64,000 nucleotides of DNA from SMBSF63 sp034003545. GTDB taxonomy: Bacteria; Chloroflexota; Anaerolineae; Anaerolineales; Anaerolineaceae. A model generated the notes under the pieces. The model searched no databases and had not been told where the DNA came from. It saw only the letters and a program-made list of their open reading frames with translations. The stretch covers positions 248,001 to 312,000 of the forward strand of contig CAYURM010000001.1 in assembly GCA_964447155.1 (NCBI GenBank), read 5' to 3'. How positions within the stretch are numbered: position 1 is the first letter of the stretch; every line of letters starts with the position of its first letter. Of this stretch, positions 17,278-26,660 are shown piece by piece. Made by a program: the position numbers and the translations under genes.

Positions 17278-18285
17278 TCAGGATTGCAGTGTTTCTTCCT
17301 GCTGCTTCCTGCGCTCTTCAAGCCAGTTCGTCCCCTGACGATAATAAACACAAGTTGCTGCCAGCAGCCCTGAGCTGATAAAAGCGTGGCCGGCGATCCC
17401 CACCAGTGCCATCCAGGAATCCCATTCCGCCAGCAGCCAGATCACATTCATTCCCTGTCCGATCAAAAGGATCAGAAAAATCATTAAACCCGTATTGGGC
17501 ATAAAGACCCTTGCCAGATGCATACTTTGAAAAACCGCCTCGCGGGCATGGAACTTTTTCATAAAAATGCCGTGCGGCGAGAAAAACAACGGCAGGATCA
17601 ACCACAAAACAATAAACGAAACCGCAAACAGTACCACCGGCAACAGCATGGGGTTGATCAATGCAGAAATTGCCATGAGCACAAATGATGGCACCGCGAT
17701 CACCAACAGGATCAAGGCCATGGTGATGGTCAATTGCATCGATTGCAGGAACTGCTGCACCAGCATGCGCGCCGAGAAAGGCTGCAACGTTTCATAGCTG
17801 GAACGCGCCACCGAGTTGAAATAGATCGTTCCCAGGAAGATGCCCAATACAACGATCAGCAGCCAGGAACCAAAAGCAGCCAACACAGAAGACGATTCAT
17901 AGATCTGCACACGGTTCAGCGGGTTGGTCAATACGCTGCGGAAAGACAGCAGACTGGGCACGCCGACCGGCAGGGTACGCAGCACGCTCAACAAATTAAA
18001 TTGATCCAGCGTCGTCTCCCAAATTTCCTGGCTCTGACGTACCATCTCCACCATATCCGGAGAGAGTTGAGGCTGCATTTCGAGTGCCTGTGCGTTCATC
18101 GCCCGGAGATTCGGCAGCAGCAGATTCCTGATCCGCAATCGTGGGCCAAACCACAACACCATATCCACCACAATCGGCAGAAGGATCAAATACACGTGGT
18201 TGGCGACCGCATTAAAACCCGCTCCCAGCGAAGGAATCAACCGGGGCGGGCCCTCAGTTACCTGATCAAGTTTGTGTTCCATCAT
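17278..18285 (-). CDS. Uncharacterised six-helix membrane protein
   Basis: About 335 residues from ATG 18285. One hydrophobic segment is near residues 20-40, and five follow after a periplasmic-like loop. I do not recognise the family. The hydrophobic core includes MLVQQFLQSMQLTITMALIL and a late VFMPNTGLMIFLILLIG. It lies 30 bases upstream of gyrB on the same strand, so the two may be cotranscribed. Start choice is weak: ATG 18300 and the far upstream 18393 are alternatives, and no good ribosome site precedes any of them. Confidence 0.6.
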   Translation of the reverse strand: MMEHKLDQVTEGPPRLIPSLGAGFNAVANHVYLILLPIVVDMVLWFGPRLRIRNLLLPNLRAMNAQALEMQPQLSPDMVEMVRQSQEIWETTLDQFNLLSVLRTLPVGVPSLLSFRSVLTNPLNRVQIYESSSVLAAFGSWLLIVVLGIFLGTIYFNSVARSSYETLQPFSARMLVQQFLQSMQLTITMALILLVIAVPSFVLMAISALINPMLLPVVLFAVSFIVLWLILPLFFSPHGIFMKKFHAREAVFQSMHLARVFMPNTGLMIFLILLIGQGMNVIWLLAEWDSWMALVGIAGHAFISSGLLAATCVYYRQGTNWLEERRKQQEETLQS

Positions 18286-18409
18286 TCTTAATTTTACCAT
18301 ATTCGCCTGATTCAGCCCGCAAAGTTGAACAAATTTTCGGGGTAAAAATTGCCCTGCACCTCTCTTCTCACTCTTCCATTCCAGCACCCGCAAGTGTTAC
18401 AATTCAGCT

Positions 18410-19228
18410 ATGCAAGAGCAACAATCCTTTCCAGATGCCAATCGGTTGAGCGTACTGCTTGCCATCATCCTGTTTGTGTATGCATTGATCCCCTTTGTCA
18501 ATGTCCCCCCGCAGGCCATCACCATCAACCTTTTCCGCATCCAGTTCAACTTCAATTTCAATATTCATACCCTGGTCTCCGTCCTGGTGGCTGCTTTGGC
18601 AGCGGTCGGCGCCGAGTGGCTGGTGCGTAGTCATCCCAATCTAAGAGAAGGCGACCCCACCTTTCATCACTGGATGCTCCCCGCTTTCTCCGCCTGGGTG
18701 ATTGACGTACCCCTCTCCACCATCGCTATCGGCCCTGAATGGTGGATCATCTTTGGCTTTGGCGGCTTGTTCCTGTTGATGATTTTCGTGTCCGAATACA
18801 TCACCATTGACCAGTCCGACGCATATCATGTTCCTGCCAGAGTGGCCTTGTCCGCCGTCTCGTATGCCTTCTTCCTTGTCCTGGCAATCACCGTACGGGC
18901 AGCCAATATGCGTCTTTATTTGCTGGTGCCAGCCATGGTATTATCAGCCGCCCTGGTCGGGCTGCGCACGCTAAACCTGCGCCTGAGCGGACAATGGGCC
19001 ATCGGATGGAGCATTGCAGCCGCATTGATCGTCAGCCAGCTCACCATCGGGCTGCATTACCTGCGCCTCTCTCCCCTTAGTTTCGGGCTTATTCTTCTCG
19101 GCGTGCTGTATGCCATCACCGGCATTGCCGCTGCCGTGGTTGAAGAACGCCCCATTCGCACAGCCTGGATTGAACCAGCGGCAATGATGACCACATTTCT
19201 GGTACTGGCGGTTGTTTTCAGGTTTTGA
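18410..19228 (+). CDS. Uncharacterised polytopic membrane protein
   Basis: A 272-residue protein with about eight hydrophobic helices and short loops; the second loop holds a conserved-looking PEWW. No catalytic motif is seen and the family is not recognised. Start ATG 18410 follows a divergent promoter gap with the membrane protein on the other strand. The plsY gene begins 107 bases downstream on the same strand, so it may share a transcript with phospholipid synthesis, but that is only position. Confidence 0.6.
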   Translation: MQEQQSFPDANRLSVLLAIILFVYALIPFVNVPPQAITINLFRIQFNFNFNIHTLVSVLVAALAAVGAEWLVRSHPNLREGDPTFHHWMLPAFSAWVIDVPLSTIAIGPEWWIIFGFGGLFLLMIFVSEYITIDQSDAYHVPARVALSAVSYAFFLVLAITVRAANMRLYLLVPAMVLSAALVGLRTLNLRLSGQWAIGWSIAAALIVSQLTIGLHYLRLSPLSFGLILLGVLYAITGIAAAVVEERPIRTAWIEPAAMMTTFLVLAVVFRF

Positions 19229-19335
19229 AACCGACCGCAGCCACCATACTGGAGAGAACCCATTTGTCTTGTTTTTGGTGCCACCCTGCCCTCATGCAGA
19301 CTGACACCCCATCAATCAAACTGAAAAGAGAAAAT

Positions 19336-20034
19336 ATGAAAATTGCATTTATTCTAATCATTGGTTATCTGCTTGGCTCGATCCCCTTTGGCCTGTTATG
19401 GGTCAAAATCTTCACCGGCAAAGACATTCGTGAAATTGCCAGCGGCCGCACCGGCGGCACAAACGCCATGCGTGCAGGCGGATTCTGGGTGGGTTTTTTG
19501 ACCGGCATGATGGATATTTTGAAAGGTTTCGCCACTTACTGGGTGGTAATGGCTTTTGGTATCACCAATCCCTGGGTGCGTGTTGCCGCTGCCCTGATGG
19601 CAATCGTTGGGCACAATTATTCCATCTTCCTCTTATACCGGGATGAGAACGGAAAACTAAAACTGAGAGGCGGAGCAGGCGGGGCAACTACATTGGGGGG
19701 AACTCTGGCACTGTGGCTGCCAGGCGGACTGATGGTTTTTCCCCTTTCGATACTCGTGTTCCTGTTCATTGGATATGCCTCCGTCACCACCATGAGCATC
19801 GCCTTCTTTTCTACCCTCATCTTTCTCATCCGCGTGCTCGTGCAAGCGCCAGGTGCAGAATGGGCCTACGTCATCTACGGGTTGGCTGCAGGACTGCTCC
19901 TCATCTATGCCCTGCGGCCGAACATCAAACGCCTGCGCGAAGGCAATGAAAGAGTCGTCGGTTTGCGGGCTGCCCGAATAAAAAAACAACAGAAAAAAAC
20001 GCCCCCCGCTGATCCACAGCAGGGAGCGTCATAG
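19336..20034 (+). CDS. plsY: PlsY-type acyl-phosphate:glycerol-3-phosphate acyltransferase
   Basis: A 232-residue membrane acyltransferase that makes lysophosphatidic acid from acyl-phosphate. The N-terminal GYLLGSIPFGLL is the family hallmark. The usual glycerol-phosphate motif GSGNxGxTN appears here as SGRTGGTNAMR at about residues 37-47, a variant. A second motif, GHNYSIFL, is near 93-100. About six membrane helices and a basic tail ending KKQQKKT are visible. ATG 19336 is chosen by AAAGAGAAA spacing and family length; the longer reading from 19225 adds no family residues. A terminator follows at 20045. Confidence 0.85.
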   Translation: MKIAFILIIGYLLGSIPFGLLWVKIFTGKDIREIASGRTGGTNAMRAGGFWVGFLTGMMDILKGFATYWVVMAFGITNPWVRVAAALMAIVGHNYSIFLLYRDENGKLKLRGGAGGATTLGGTLALWLPGGLMVFPLSILVFLFIGYASVTTMSIAFFSTLIFLIRVLVQAPGAEWAYVIYGLAAGLLLIYALRPNIKRLREGNERVVGLRAARIKKQQKKTPPADPQQGAS

Positions 20035-20044
20035 CACCAATTCA

Positions 20045-20076
20045 ACAGGGACAGGCGAAAACCTGCCCCTGTTTTT
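20045..20076 (+). terminator. Terminator after plsY
   Basis: ACAGGGACAGG and CCTGCCCCTGT pair with one mismatch around a six-base loop and are followed by TTTTT. It overlaps the end of the convergent metallo-beta-lactamase gene by two bases. The arms belong to the same GGGACAGG repeat family seen elsewhere in the window. Confidence 0.65.
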
Positions 20077-20923
20077 ATGATTTTGCTGCTTCTTTCTCCG
20101 CTTTCAACTTCAAATACAGAAACCGCATATTGCGCTGGTGCAGTTCTTCCGCCAGCCCTTCCAGATAGACGCGGCTTTTCCCGCAGGACTGCACGTCCAC
20201 CTTTTCCAGCGCTTCCGACGGGTTCCGACGGCGGGTCGCCATTTTAGCTGCTTTGTAGATTTCATCCAAATAACGCAGATTATCTTCTACCGTGCCCTCA
20301 ATTTCACCGCGCAGGATGATGTCACCGTGCCCTTGAACGATATTCTCCAGCCCCATCTGACCAATACGCTCCATCGTCTCGCGTAACTGATCGTAATCTC
20401 CATCCACAATATAGGGGATCGGCATAAAAGCATCCCCGGCAAACAAGACACGGTCTTCTTCAATCAGCACAGAAATACCATCTGGACTGTTTCCGGGCGT
20501 GAGGAGCAAGGTCAACCGTTTCTTGCCAACCGTCAGGGACATCGTCCCCAACTCAAAAGTAAGATGAGGCAAAACCATCTTGACCTTCTTAAAAGCCGGG
20601 TTTGAATGGCGGGTCTCTTCCAATGCCGGCATTCCCCGCTCAATCATCAACTTGCGGCATAAAGCCGATGACACCACCGTTGCACCCGGAAAGAAAAAAT
20701 TCCCCCAGGTGTGGTCGGCATGATAATGTGTATTGATCACATAGCGAACCGGAACCTTCAATTCCTCTTCCACAAAACTGCGCATGGCCAGTGTTTCTTC
20801 AGGCATTGCCAGGGTATCAATCACCACTGCCCAATCTGTACCCAAAACAACGCCGGCAGTTACCTGGGCGTAGATTGCACTTTGAAACCAATACACGTTC
20901 TCAGAAACGCGTTCTCGCTGCAT
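20075..20923 (-). CDS. Metallo-beta-lactamase-fold hydrolase
   Basis: A 282-residue cytosolic protein. The zinc-binding HYHADH is at 66-71; further ligands are expected in the stretches around GNSPDG, FAGDAFMP and GHGD. No signal peptide is visible. The family covers many hydrolases and oxidoreductases, and the substrate is not evident. ATG 20923 is preceded by AGGATGG at a good distance; the longer start 20977 adds a polar Asn-rich leader without ribosome site. It converges on plsY. Confidence 0.85.
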   Translation of the reverse strand: MQRERVSENVYWFQSAIYAQVTAGVVLGTDWAVVIDTLAMPEETLAMRSFVEEELKVPVRYVINTHYHADHTWGNFFFPGATVVSSALCRKLMIERGMPALEETRHSNPAFKKVKMVLPHLTFELGTMSLTVGKKRLTLLLTPGNSPDGISVLIEEDRVLFAGDAFMPIPYIVDGDYDQLRETMERIGQMGLENIVQGHGDIILRGEIEGTVEDNLRYLDEIYKAAKMATRRRNPSEALEKVDVQSCGKSRVYLEGLAEELHQRNMRFLYLKLKAEKEAAKS

Positions 20924-21131
20924 AACACCATCCTGATCGTTGAAGTTTGACTGGTTTCTATTCATATCGATTGACATGTCAGTTTATGCTCGTCGAGCAG
21001 GTAAAAACCGACGTAGATATTCCATAAAAAATATCCAGCCTCTAACACAGAAGAATAGCACAAAAGAAACAAAAAGTCAAAAAAATGCTTTCGTTTTCTT
21101 TAACATTTAAGATTTCTAATAAATAACCGAA

Positions 21132-22256
21132 TCAATACTGTGACAATATCCGGTACAGCCGGTCAAGCCCGTCAAACAAATAGTCTTTCGGCAGGCCGAA
21201 GCTGATCCGTAAATGTTTGTCCAAACCAGAGAAATGTGAACCAGGAACCATATAGACTCGTTCTTCTGCAATTGCACGATCAATCAATTCAATCGAGCCG
21301 ACATCCTGCTGGTAGCGTACAAAGGCAATCGCTGCAGCCTGCGGGGGCACCATCGTAAATACATCGTCATGACTGGCAATCCATTCTTCCAGATTGGCAT
21401 ACCCTGTGCGGATGTACTTGCGCGCGCGGGCCATAATGCGCGGGCGCACTTCCTCAGAAAGGGCATAGGCAGCCAGCTTGTTCCCCAGCATGGTGTTGCT
21501 GATCGTGATGTAATCCTGACGCGCCCACATATCGGCTGCCAATTCAGGCGTGGTTACCGACCAGCCAACGCGCAGACCAGGCAGCCCATACGCTTTGGAT
21601 GTGCTCGCATGCGCCAAAACCTTGTCATAACGCCCCCAAAACGAAGGGGTTTTCTCTTCCTGCACGCGCTCTGCACCCGCATACACCTCATCTGCCAGCA
21701 GCCAGGCCCCCACCCGGTCAGCAGCCGCCACAATTGCGTCCATTTCTGCTTCAGACATAATATACCCGGTGGGATTATTGGGGTTGCATACCGCAATCAG
21801 TTTGGTCTTGTCCGTCACCGCGCGGTTCAATTCCTCAATATCCACCCCCCAGCCAGTCTCTTCTTTCAAAGAAAAGGTGTTCAATTTGAGCTGCAAATTC
21901 CTGGCGATGCCCCAAATCTGCTGGTAATTTGGCATCAACATCGCCATCTCATCCCCAGGGGACAGGAGGGTCACCAGGCCGGTAAAATTGGCCTGTGCAC
22001 AGCCCGTCGTGATCAGCACATTCTCCGCCGTCGCGCCCGGGTACATGGCTGCTACCGCCTCGCGTAGTTCAATCGTGCCATTCGTTTGTGGATACGTCAA
22101 CTCGGTTGCCATCAGCTCTTCCAGCAGTACCGGGTCATCCACCAGTTCGCCCAATGTCATCGGGTGCACGCCGCTCTCCGATAAATTCACCTCCACCTGG
22201 TTTTCCCAGATTGACATGATCCGTTCCAGTTCAAAAGGTACAAAATCGTAAGCCAT
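21132..22256 (-). CDS. PLP-dependent class I/II aminotransferase
   Basis: A 374-residue fold-type I enzyme. NPNNPTGY lies near residue 165 and DEVYAG near 195. The Schiff-base lysine is in the STSKAYGLPGLRVGW motif near 225. It is the last gene of a minus-strand operon with an amino-acid transporter, a dehydratase-like and an ornithine-cyclodeaminase-like enzyme, so it likely moves an amino group to or from an amino acid made or used there. ATG 22256 is set by GGAGG nearby; the upstream ATG 22283 overlaps the previous gene's end. Confidence 0.88.
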   Translation of the reverse strand: MAYDFVPFELERIMSIWENQVEVNLSESGVHPMTLGELVDDPVLLEELMATELTYPQTNGTIELREAVAAMYPGATAENVLITTGCAQANFTGLVTLLSPGDEMAMLMPNYQQIWGIARNLQLKLNTFSLKEETGWGVDIEELNRAVTDKTKLIAVCNPNNPTGYIMSEAEMDAIVAAADRVGAWLLADEVYAGAERVQEEKTPSFWGRYDKVLAHASTSKAYGLPGLRVGWSVTTPELAADMWARQDYITISNTMLGNKLAAYALSEEVRPRIMARARKYIRTGYANLEEWIASHDDVFTMVPPQAAAIAFVRYQQDVGSIELIDRAIAEERVYMVPGSHFSGLDKHLRISFGLPKDYLFDGLDRLYRILSQY

Positions 22257-22275
22257 TTTTAATCCTCCGTTTATC

Positions 22276-23265
22276 TTATTCACCCAGCATCGTGCCGAGG
22301 TTTTGATCCATCGCGCGCTGATACGCCATCAAGGCAATCGCCGTATCCTGCACGCCCACCCCGGTCAGGTCGCAGATGGTGATCTCGTCATCCTGCTTGC
22401 GGCCGGGCTTCATGCCTGAGGTCAGCTCGCCCAGCTCGGTGATGTCGGCATCTTCGCTGATCACGCCTTCCTCAATGGCGTGGTGCAGTTCTCCCAATCG
22501 CACGCACTGCGCCTTGCGGTCACAGCAAATCCGATCCACTGTACCGAACACTGCCGCTTCGCATTCCTGCTTGTTTTCCGAGTCTGCCCCCATGCAGGTA
22601 ATGTGCAGGCCGGGGTGCAGCCATTCTGCTTTCAGGTATGGTGAGTGGGACGGGGTAGTCGTGACCACAATCTGGCTCTGGCGCACCACTTCTTCCGCCG
22701 AGCTCGCCGCAATGACTTCAACACCCAACTCCTGTGACATCTCTGCCACATATTTTTCCACATCCTCAGGCACAATTCCAAATATCATCAGACGCTTATA
22801 ATCCCGCACCAGCTGCAAGGCGCGCATCTGATATCGCGCCTGCATCCCAGACCCAATCACGCCCACGGTTTCCACATCTTCACAAGCCAGATATTTGGCA
22901 GCAATTGCCCCGGCCAGGCCGGTGCGCACATCGGTCAGATAGCCGTTGTCCAGCAGGAAAGCCTCTGCCCGGCCCGTGACCGCACTCATCACCACCATCA
23001 TTCCGCTGCCGGTGGGCAGACCAAGCTGGTAATTGTCAAAGAAACCGGCAGCAATCTTGATCGCAAAATGATCCAGTCCGTGCAGGTAAGCGGTCTTGAC
23101 ATCCACTTCCCCATTGTGTTCGGGCACATCAATCCGTAAAATGGGCGGCACGGTGGCCTTGCCTTCCGCCAGCTTGCTGAACCCCTCCGCCACGGCATCC
23201 AGGGCATCCAGATCCATAGCAAGACAACTTCGAATTTCCGGCTCAATCAATATTCTAACGATCAT
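22276..23265 (-). CDS. Ornithine cyclodeaminase/mu-crystallin family, EutC/BhcD-like
   Basis: A 329-residue NAD(P)-dependent enzyme. The Rossmann motif is GVIGSGMQARYQMRAL near residues 135-150. Upstream are DVKTAY near 55 and the substrate-site AGFFDNYQLGLPTGSGMMV near 75-92. The pattern NGEVDVKTAY...AIKIAAGFFDN and LLDNGYLTDVRT resembles EutC of ectoine degradation and BhcD (iminosuccinate reductase) more than classical ornithine cyclodeaminase. GAGGAGAAG precedes ATG 23265. It lies between the dehydratase-like gene and the aminotransferase. The exact reaction is inferred. Confidence 0.85.
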   Translation of the reverse strand: MIVRILIEPEIRSCLAMDLDALDAVAEGFSKLAEGKATVPPILRIDVPEHNGEVDVKTAYLHGLDHFAIKIAAGFFDNYQLGLPTGSGMMVVMSAVTGRAEAFLLDNGYLTDVRTGLAGAIAAKYLACEDVETVGVIGSGMQARYQMRALQLVRDYKRLMIFGIVPEDVEKYVAEMSQELGVEVIAASSAEEVVRQSQIVVTTTPSHSPYLKAEWLHPGLHITCMGADSENKQECEAAVFGTVDRICCDRKAQCVRLGELHHAIEEGVISEDADITELGELTSGMKPGRKQDDEITICDLTGVGVQDTAIALMAYQRAMDQNLGTMLGE

Positions 23266-23400
23266 TTTCTTCTCCTCTTCTCATTTCACCTCGCCCCCTT
23301 GTCCCATCGTCCCCGAATGGGACAAGGGGGGATGGGGGAAGATTTCCTGTGACGACACTTCCAGAAAACCCGCTCCTGGAAATTAACGCAGCTTCTTCAC

Positions 23401-23420
23401 TGGCGAGGCATGCCTCGCCA
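23401..23420. repeat. 20-bp perfect palindrome of the GCATGC family
   Basis: TGGCGAGGCATGCCTCGCCA is fully self-complementary and sits in the 168-base gap between two operon genes. Diverged copies (GCGAAGCATGCCTCGCCA and GCAAAGCATGCTTCGCCA) lie at about 61053 and 62662, inside the modules flanking the opine-dehydrogenase-like gene. Confidence 0.75.
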
Positions 23421-23433
23421 CTACATAAAATTC

Positions 23434-24423
23434 CTACCCTAATCCATGTTCCCTGGCAATGCGCAGTAGCAGCGGCAAATTCACATTGCTGCCGCTGATC
23501 ACCACAGCCACATGCTGTCCGTACTGCTTGACCTTGCCAGACAAAATCGCCGCCATGCCCACTGCGCCAGCCCCTTCTACTACCAGCCGGTGTTCATCCA
23601 GCGCGAAAGCCATCGCATCCGCAATTTCCTCTTCCGAGACCAGCACTGTTTCATCAATATACTTCTGCACCAGCGGAAAAGTATAATGATTATGCTCACC
23701 CAATCCACCCGCCAGACCATCAGCGATCGTCGGCTCTTCGACGATCTCAACCACCTTGCCCGCCTCCAGGGAACGCACCATCGCCGGTCCGCGTTCCATT
23801 GATACACCGATAATGCACAGGTCAGGTTTGGCGGACTTCAAGGCCAGTGAAATCCCGGATAACAGCGAGCCGCCCGACAGGGGAATAATCGCGGTGTCAA
23901 TCTGGGGAAAATCCTCCAACAGTTCGAGTCCAATCGTACCCTGTCCGGTGATGACATACGGATCATCAAAAGCAGACACCATCGTCAATTGGCGTTCCTC
24001 GGCAAGCTTGTCCGCATATGCCATCGCTTCATCCGCATTATTGCCGGCAATGATCACTTCAGCCCCCAGTCTGCGGATCGCCTCGCGCTTGTTTTCCGGC
24101 ACAGGCTCTGGCAGGCAAATCACGGCATGTACACCCAGCTTTTGGGTTACATATGACAATGCCCGCCCGTGGTTCCCGCTGGAGCAAGTCACCACACCGC
24201 GTGCCCGTTCTTCCTCACTCAGGGAAAGCAGTTTGTTGGTAGCGCCGCGCATCTTGAATGCGCCTGTGCCCTGTAAATTTTCCAGTTTCAACATCACCTG
24301 AGCGCCCAGCTTCTGCGAAAGCGCGGGGGCATCCGCCAGCGGGGTGCGCCGCACCAGGGTCTGGATCCGCTGTCGGGCCAGATACACATCACCCAGGGTC
24401 AAATCCTGCCATTCGATCGTCAT
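23434..24423 (-). CDS. Threonine dehydratase-like PLP enzyme, EutB/BhcB-like
   Basis: A 329-residue fold-type II PLP enzyme. Schiff-base Lys57 is in GAFKMRGATNKL, the phosphate-cradling SSGNHG is at 81-86, and a Gly-rich SGGSLLSG is near 180. It lacks a C-terminal ACT domain, so it is a catabolic or specialised dehydratase rather than feedback-controlled IlvA. Relatives of this size next to an EutC/BhcD-like gene include hydroxyectoine dehydratase EutB and beta-hydroxyaspartate dehydratase BhcB. ATG 24423 has GGAG six bases upstream; the 24456 extension has none. Confidence 0.85.
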   Translation of the reverse strand: MTIEWQDLTLGDVYLARQRIQTLVRRTPLADAPALSQKLGAQVMLKLENLQGTGAFKMRGATNKLLSLSEEERARGVVTCSSGNHGRALSYVTQKLGVHAVICLPEPVPENKREAIRRLGAEVIIAGNNADEAMAYADKLAEERQLTMVSAFDDPYVITGQGTIGLELLEDFPQIDTAIIPLSGGSLLSGISLALKSAKPDLCIIGVSMERGPAMVRSLEAGKVVEIVEEPTIADGLAGGLGEHNHYTFPLVQKYIDETVLVSEEEIADAMAFALDEHRLVVEGAGAVGMAAILSGKVKQYGQHVAVVISGSNVNLPLLLRIAREHGLG

Positions 24424-24508
24424 TGTCCACTCCCAATTCAATACAATACCGGGCACAGGCTAAATGCCGCACACCGTACCCGGAGGTTTTAGAAAATCAT
24501 CTGCACAT

Positions 24509-25189
24509 TCAGGTTCGGGTACTGCCCAGTTTCATACCGGGAATCGCACTTTTCTTCTCCAGCCAGCCCATGACCCCATTCACCATAAACGCCAGCATCA
24601 GATAAACCACCGCCGCTGCCAGATAGGAAGAAATCGGATTATAGGTTTTTGAGGCAACAAATTTTGCCTCTGTCATCAGGTCGGGCACAGAGATCAGGAA
24701 GGCGATCGCCGACGTTTTCAACAGGGAGATCGGCTCATTCGACCAGGCAGGGATCACCAGGCGAAGCGCCTGGGGCAAAATGATGTACCGCACCGCCTGG
24801 AATCGCGTCAAGCCAATCGCGCGGGCGGCCTTCATCTGTCCGCTGCCAATCGCCTGGATCGCTCCGCGAAAATATTCCGCCTGATAAGCGCCGCTGTTCA
24901 ATCCCAGGGCGATATAGGCCGACATCAACCGTGAAAAAGTAATCCCCACATCCGGCAGACCAAAATAAATAATAAATAACTGCACCAGGGCCGGTGTACC
25001 GCGAAAAATCTGAATATACGCCTTGGCAAGTCCGCCCACCCATTTCCCCCCGTATACGCGCGCCACAGCCGCCGGCAAGCCGATCACCATCCCCAAAACC
25101 AGCCCAACAGCGGTCAATTTAAGCGTGATCAGGGTGCCTTCCAGCAGGAAAGGCAGGTATTTACCAAAGAAAGCAAGGAAATCAGCCAT
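24509..25189 (-). CDS. Polar amino-acid ABC transporter permease
   Basis: A 226-residue HisM/HisQ/GlnP-type permease with about five membrane helices. The coupling EAA-type loop reads AIGLTRFQAVRYIILPQAL near residues 140-160. It is the second permease of the operon and is separated by three bases from the ATPase upstream. It should form a heterodimer with the product of 26019-26660. Confidence 0.9.
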   Translation of the reverse strand: MADFLAFFGKYLPFLLEGTLITLKLTAVGLVLGMVIGLPAAVARVYGGKWVGGLAKAYIQIFRGTPALVQLFIIYFGLPDVGITFSRLMSAYIALGLNSGAYQAEYFRGAIQAIGSGQMKAARAIGLTRFQAVRYIILPQALRLVIPAWSNEPISLLKTSAIAFLISVPDLMTEAKFVASKTYNPISSYLAAAVVYLMLAFMVNGVMGWLEKKSAIPGMKLGSTRT

Positions 25190-25192
25190 CGT

Positions 25193-25978
25193 CTATTCCT
25201 CATCTTCTTTCCGGGGAGCGTCTTTATCATGCTCACCGTACAATTCCGTGATCTTCCAAAGAAAAGCCCGCGTGCGTTCAAATTTCGGCCGATAAAAGAT
25301 ATCGTTGGGGGCTCCCTCCTCAACTACCAGGCCTTTTTCCATAAAGACAATGCTGTCAGCCACCTCGCGGGCAAAGCCCATCTCATGGGTCACCACCACC
25401 ATCGTCATCCCTTCCTTTGCCAGCTTCGCCATCACTTCCAACACCTCACCGATCAGCTCCGGGTCAAGAGCAGAGGTCGGCTCATCAAACAACATGATGC
25501 GCGGGTCCATCGCCAGGGCACGGGCAATCGCCACGCGCTGTTTTTGCCCGCCGGAAAGCTGCCCCGGATAATGCCCGGCGCGGTCTGCCAGACCAACCCG
25601 CTCCAGTTCCCACAGTGCTTTCTTACGAGCATCTTCCTTTGACATGCCCAACACCCTCACCGGGCCAACCATCACATTGTCCAGCGCTGTCAGATGATTG
25701 AAAAGCAGAAAATCCTGGAAAACCATGCCGATGTGTTGGCGCACCTTGTCGTGATTCACACCCGGCGCAGTGATCTCCTGATCGTCCAGCCAAATTCGAC
25801 CGCTGTCAATCGAAGTAAGCTGATTAATGCAGCGCAGCAATGTACTCTTGCCGGTGCCAGAGGGGCCAATCAGAACGACGTTATCCCCTTCTTTGACTTC
25901 CAGGGAAATATCTTTCAGGACGACGGTCTCACCATAGATCTTGGAGACGTTTTCAATGCGCAGGATCGTTTTTTTCAC
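25193..25978 (-). CDS. Polar amino-acid ABC transporter ATP-binding protein
   Basis: A 261-residue GlnQ/HisP-type ATPase. Walker A is GPSGTGKST near 38-46, LSGGQKQR near 141-148 and Walker B IMLFDEPTSALD near 160-171; the His switch follows in VVTHEMGFA. The acidic-basic tail KDAPRKEDEE is unusual for the family. It energises uptake through the two flanking permeases. Confidence 0.92.
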   Translation of the reverse strand: MKKTILRIENVSKIYGETVVLKDISLEVKEGDNVVLIGPSGTGKSTLLRCINQLTSIDSGRIWLDDQEITAPGVNHDKVRQHIGMVFQDFLLFNHLTALDNVMVGPVRVLGMSKEDARKKALWELERVGLADRAGHYPGQLSGGQKQRVAIARALAMDPRIMLFDEPTSALDPELIGEVLEVMAKLAKEGMTMVVVTHEMGFAREVADSIVFMEKGLVVEEGAPNDIFYRPKFERTRAFLWKITELYGEHDKDAPRKEDEE

Positions 25979-26018
25979 GGTTACTTCCTTGATAAATAGA
26001 CTAGAAGAGCGGGTTTAA

Positions 26019-26660
26019 CTAAAAGGCCGGAATGCGGGTCTTGCGTTCCAGTTCGGACAAGGCGAATGAAGTAAGATACACCAGCCCAAAATAGATCAGC
26101 GCTGCGATACCAAAAGCCATCAACGGTTTATACGTGCGCGCGCCCACAAACTGCGCCCGCCGCAGCACCTCGGCCACACCCAGAGCATACACCAGCGAAG
26201 AGTCCTTCACCACCGTGGCCGCTTCGTTGGACCAGGGTGGAATCGCCAAGCGCATCGCCTGCGGCAGGATGATGTACCGGATCGTCTGGATACGGCTCAT
26301 CCCGATCGCGCGGGCGGCCATCTCCTGCCCCTCGCCAACCGAAAGCACCGCCCCACGGAAAATTTCCATCTGGTAGGAGCTGCTGATGATCGCCAGCGAA
26401 ATCGACCCCGCCCAGAAAGGCGAGATATTGATCGACCCGGCAATAATGAAATACAGAATAAAGAGCAGCACAATCGGCGGCAAACCGCGCATCACGGTGC
26501 TGTATACCCCCGCCACTTGCGAAAAGACTCTGCCGCCATAGATGCGCACCAGGGCCAGCAGCACCCCGATCACCAGTCCCAGCGGCAGGGCGATCAATGT
26601 CACCGCAACCGTAACACCAATCCCTTTCAAAATATAAACAACAATATCCAAAAATGCCAT
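26019..26660 (-). CDS. Polar amino-acid ABC transporter permease
   Basis: A 213-residue HisM/HisQ-type permease with about five membrane helices and EAA-type loop AIGMSRIQTIRYIILPQAM near 120-140. It is the first gene of the operon as read, and no substrate-binding protein gene precedes it in the 793 bases up to the peroxiredoxin gene. The binding protein must be elsewhere in the genome or be shared. Confidence 0.9.
   Translation of the reverse strand: MAFLDIVVYILKGIGVTVAVTLIALPLGLVIGVLLALVRIYGGRVFSQVAGVYSTVMRGLPPIVLLFILYFIIAGSINISPFWAGSISLAIISSSYQMEIFRGAVLSVGEGQEMAARAIGMSRIQTIRYIILPQAMRLAIPPWSNEAATVVKDSSLVYALGVAEVLRRAQFVGARTYKPLMAFGIAALIYFGLVYLTSFALSELERKTRIPAF

Noticed and set aside
25193..25978. 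Complete ectoine transporter (EhuABCD)
   Set aside because: No EhuB-like binding protein and no ectoine hydrolase or deacetylase genes are present, so the substrate name is not justified.
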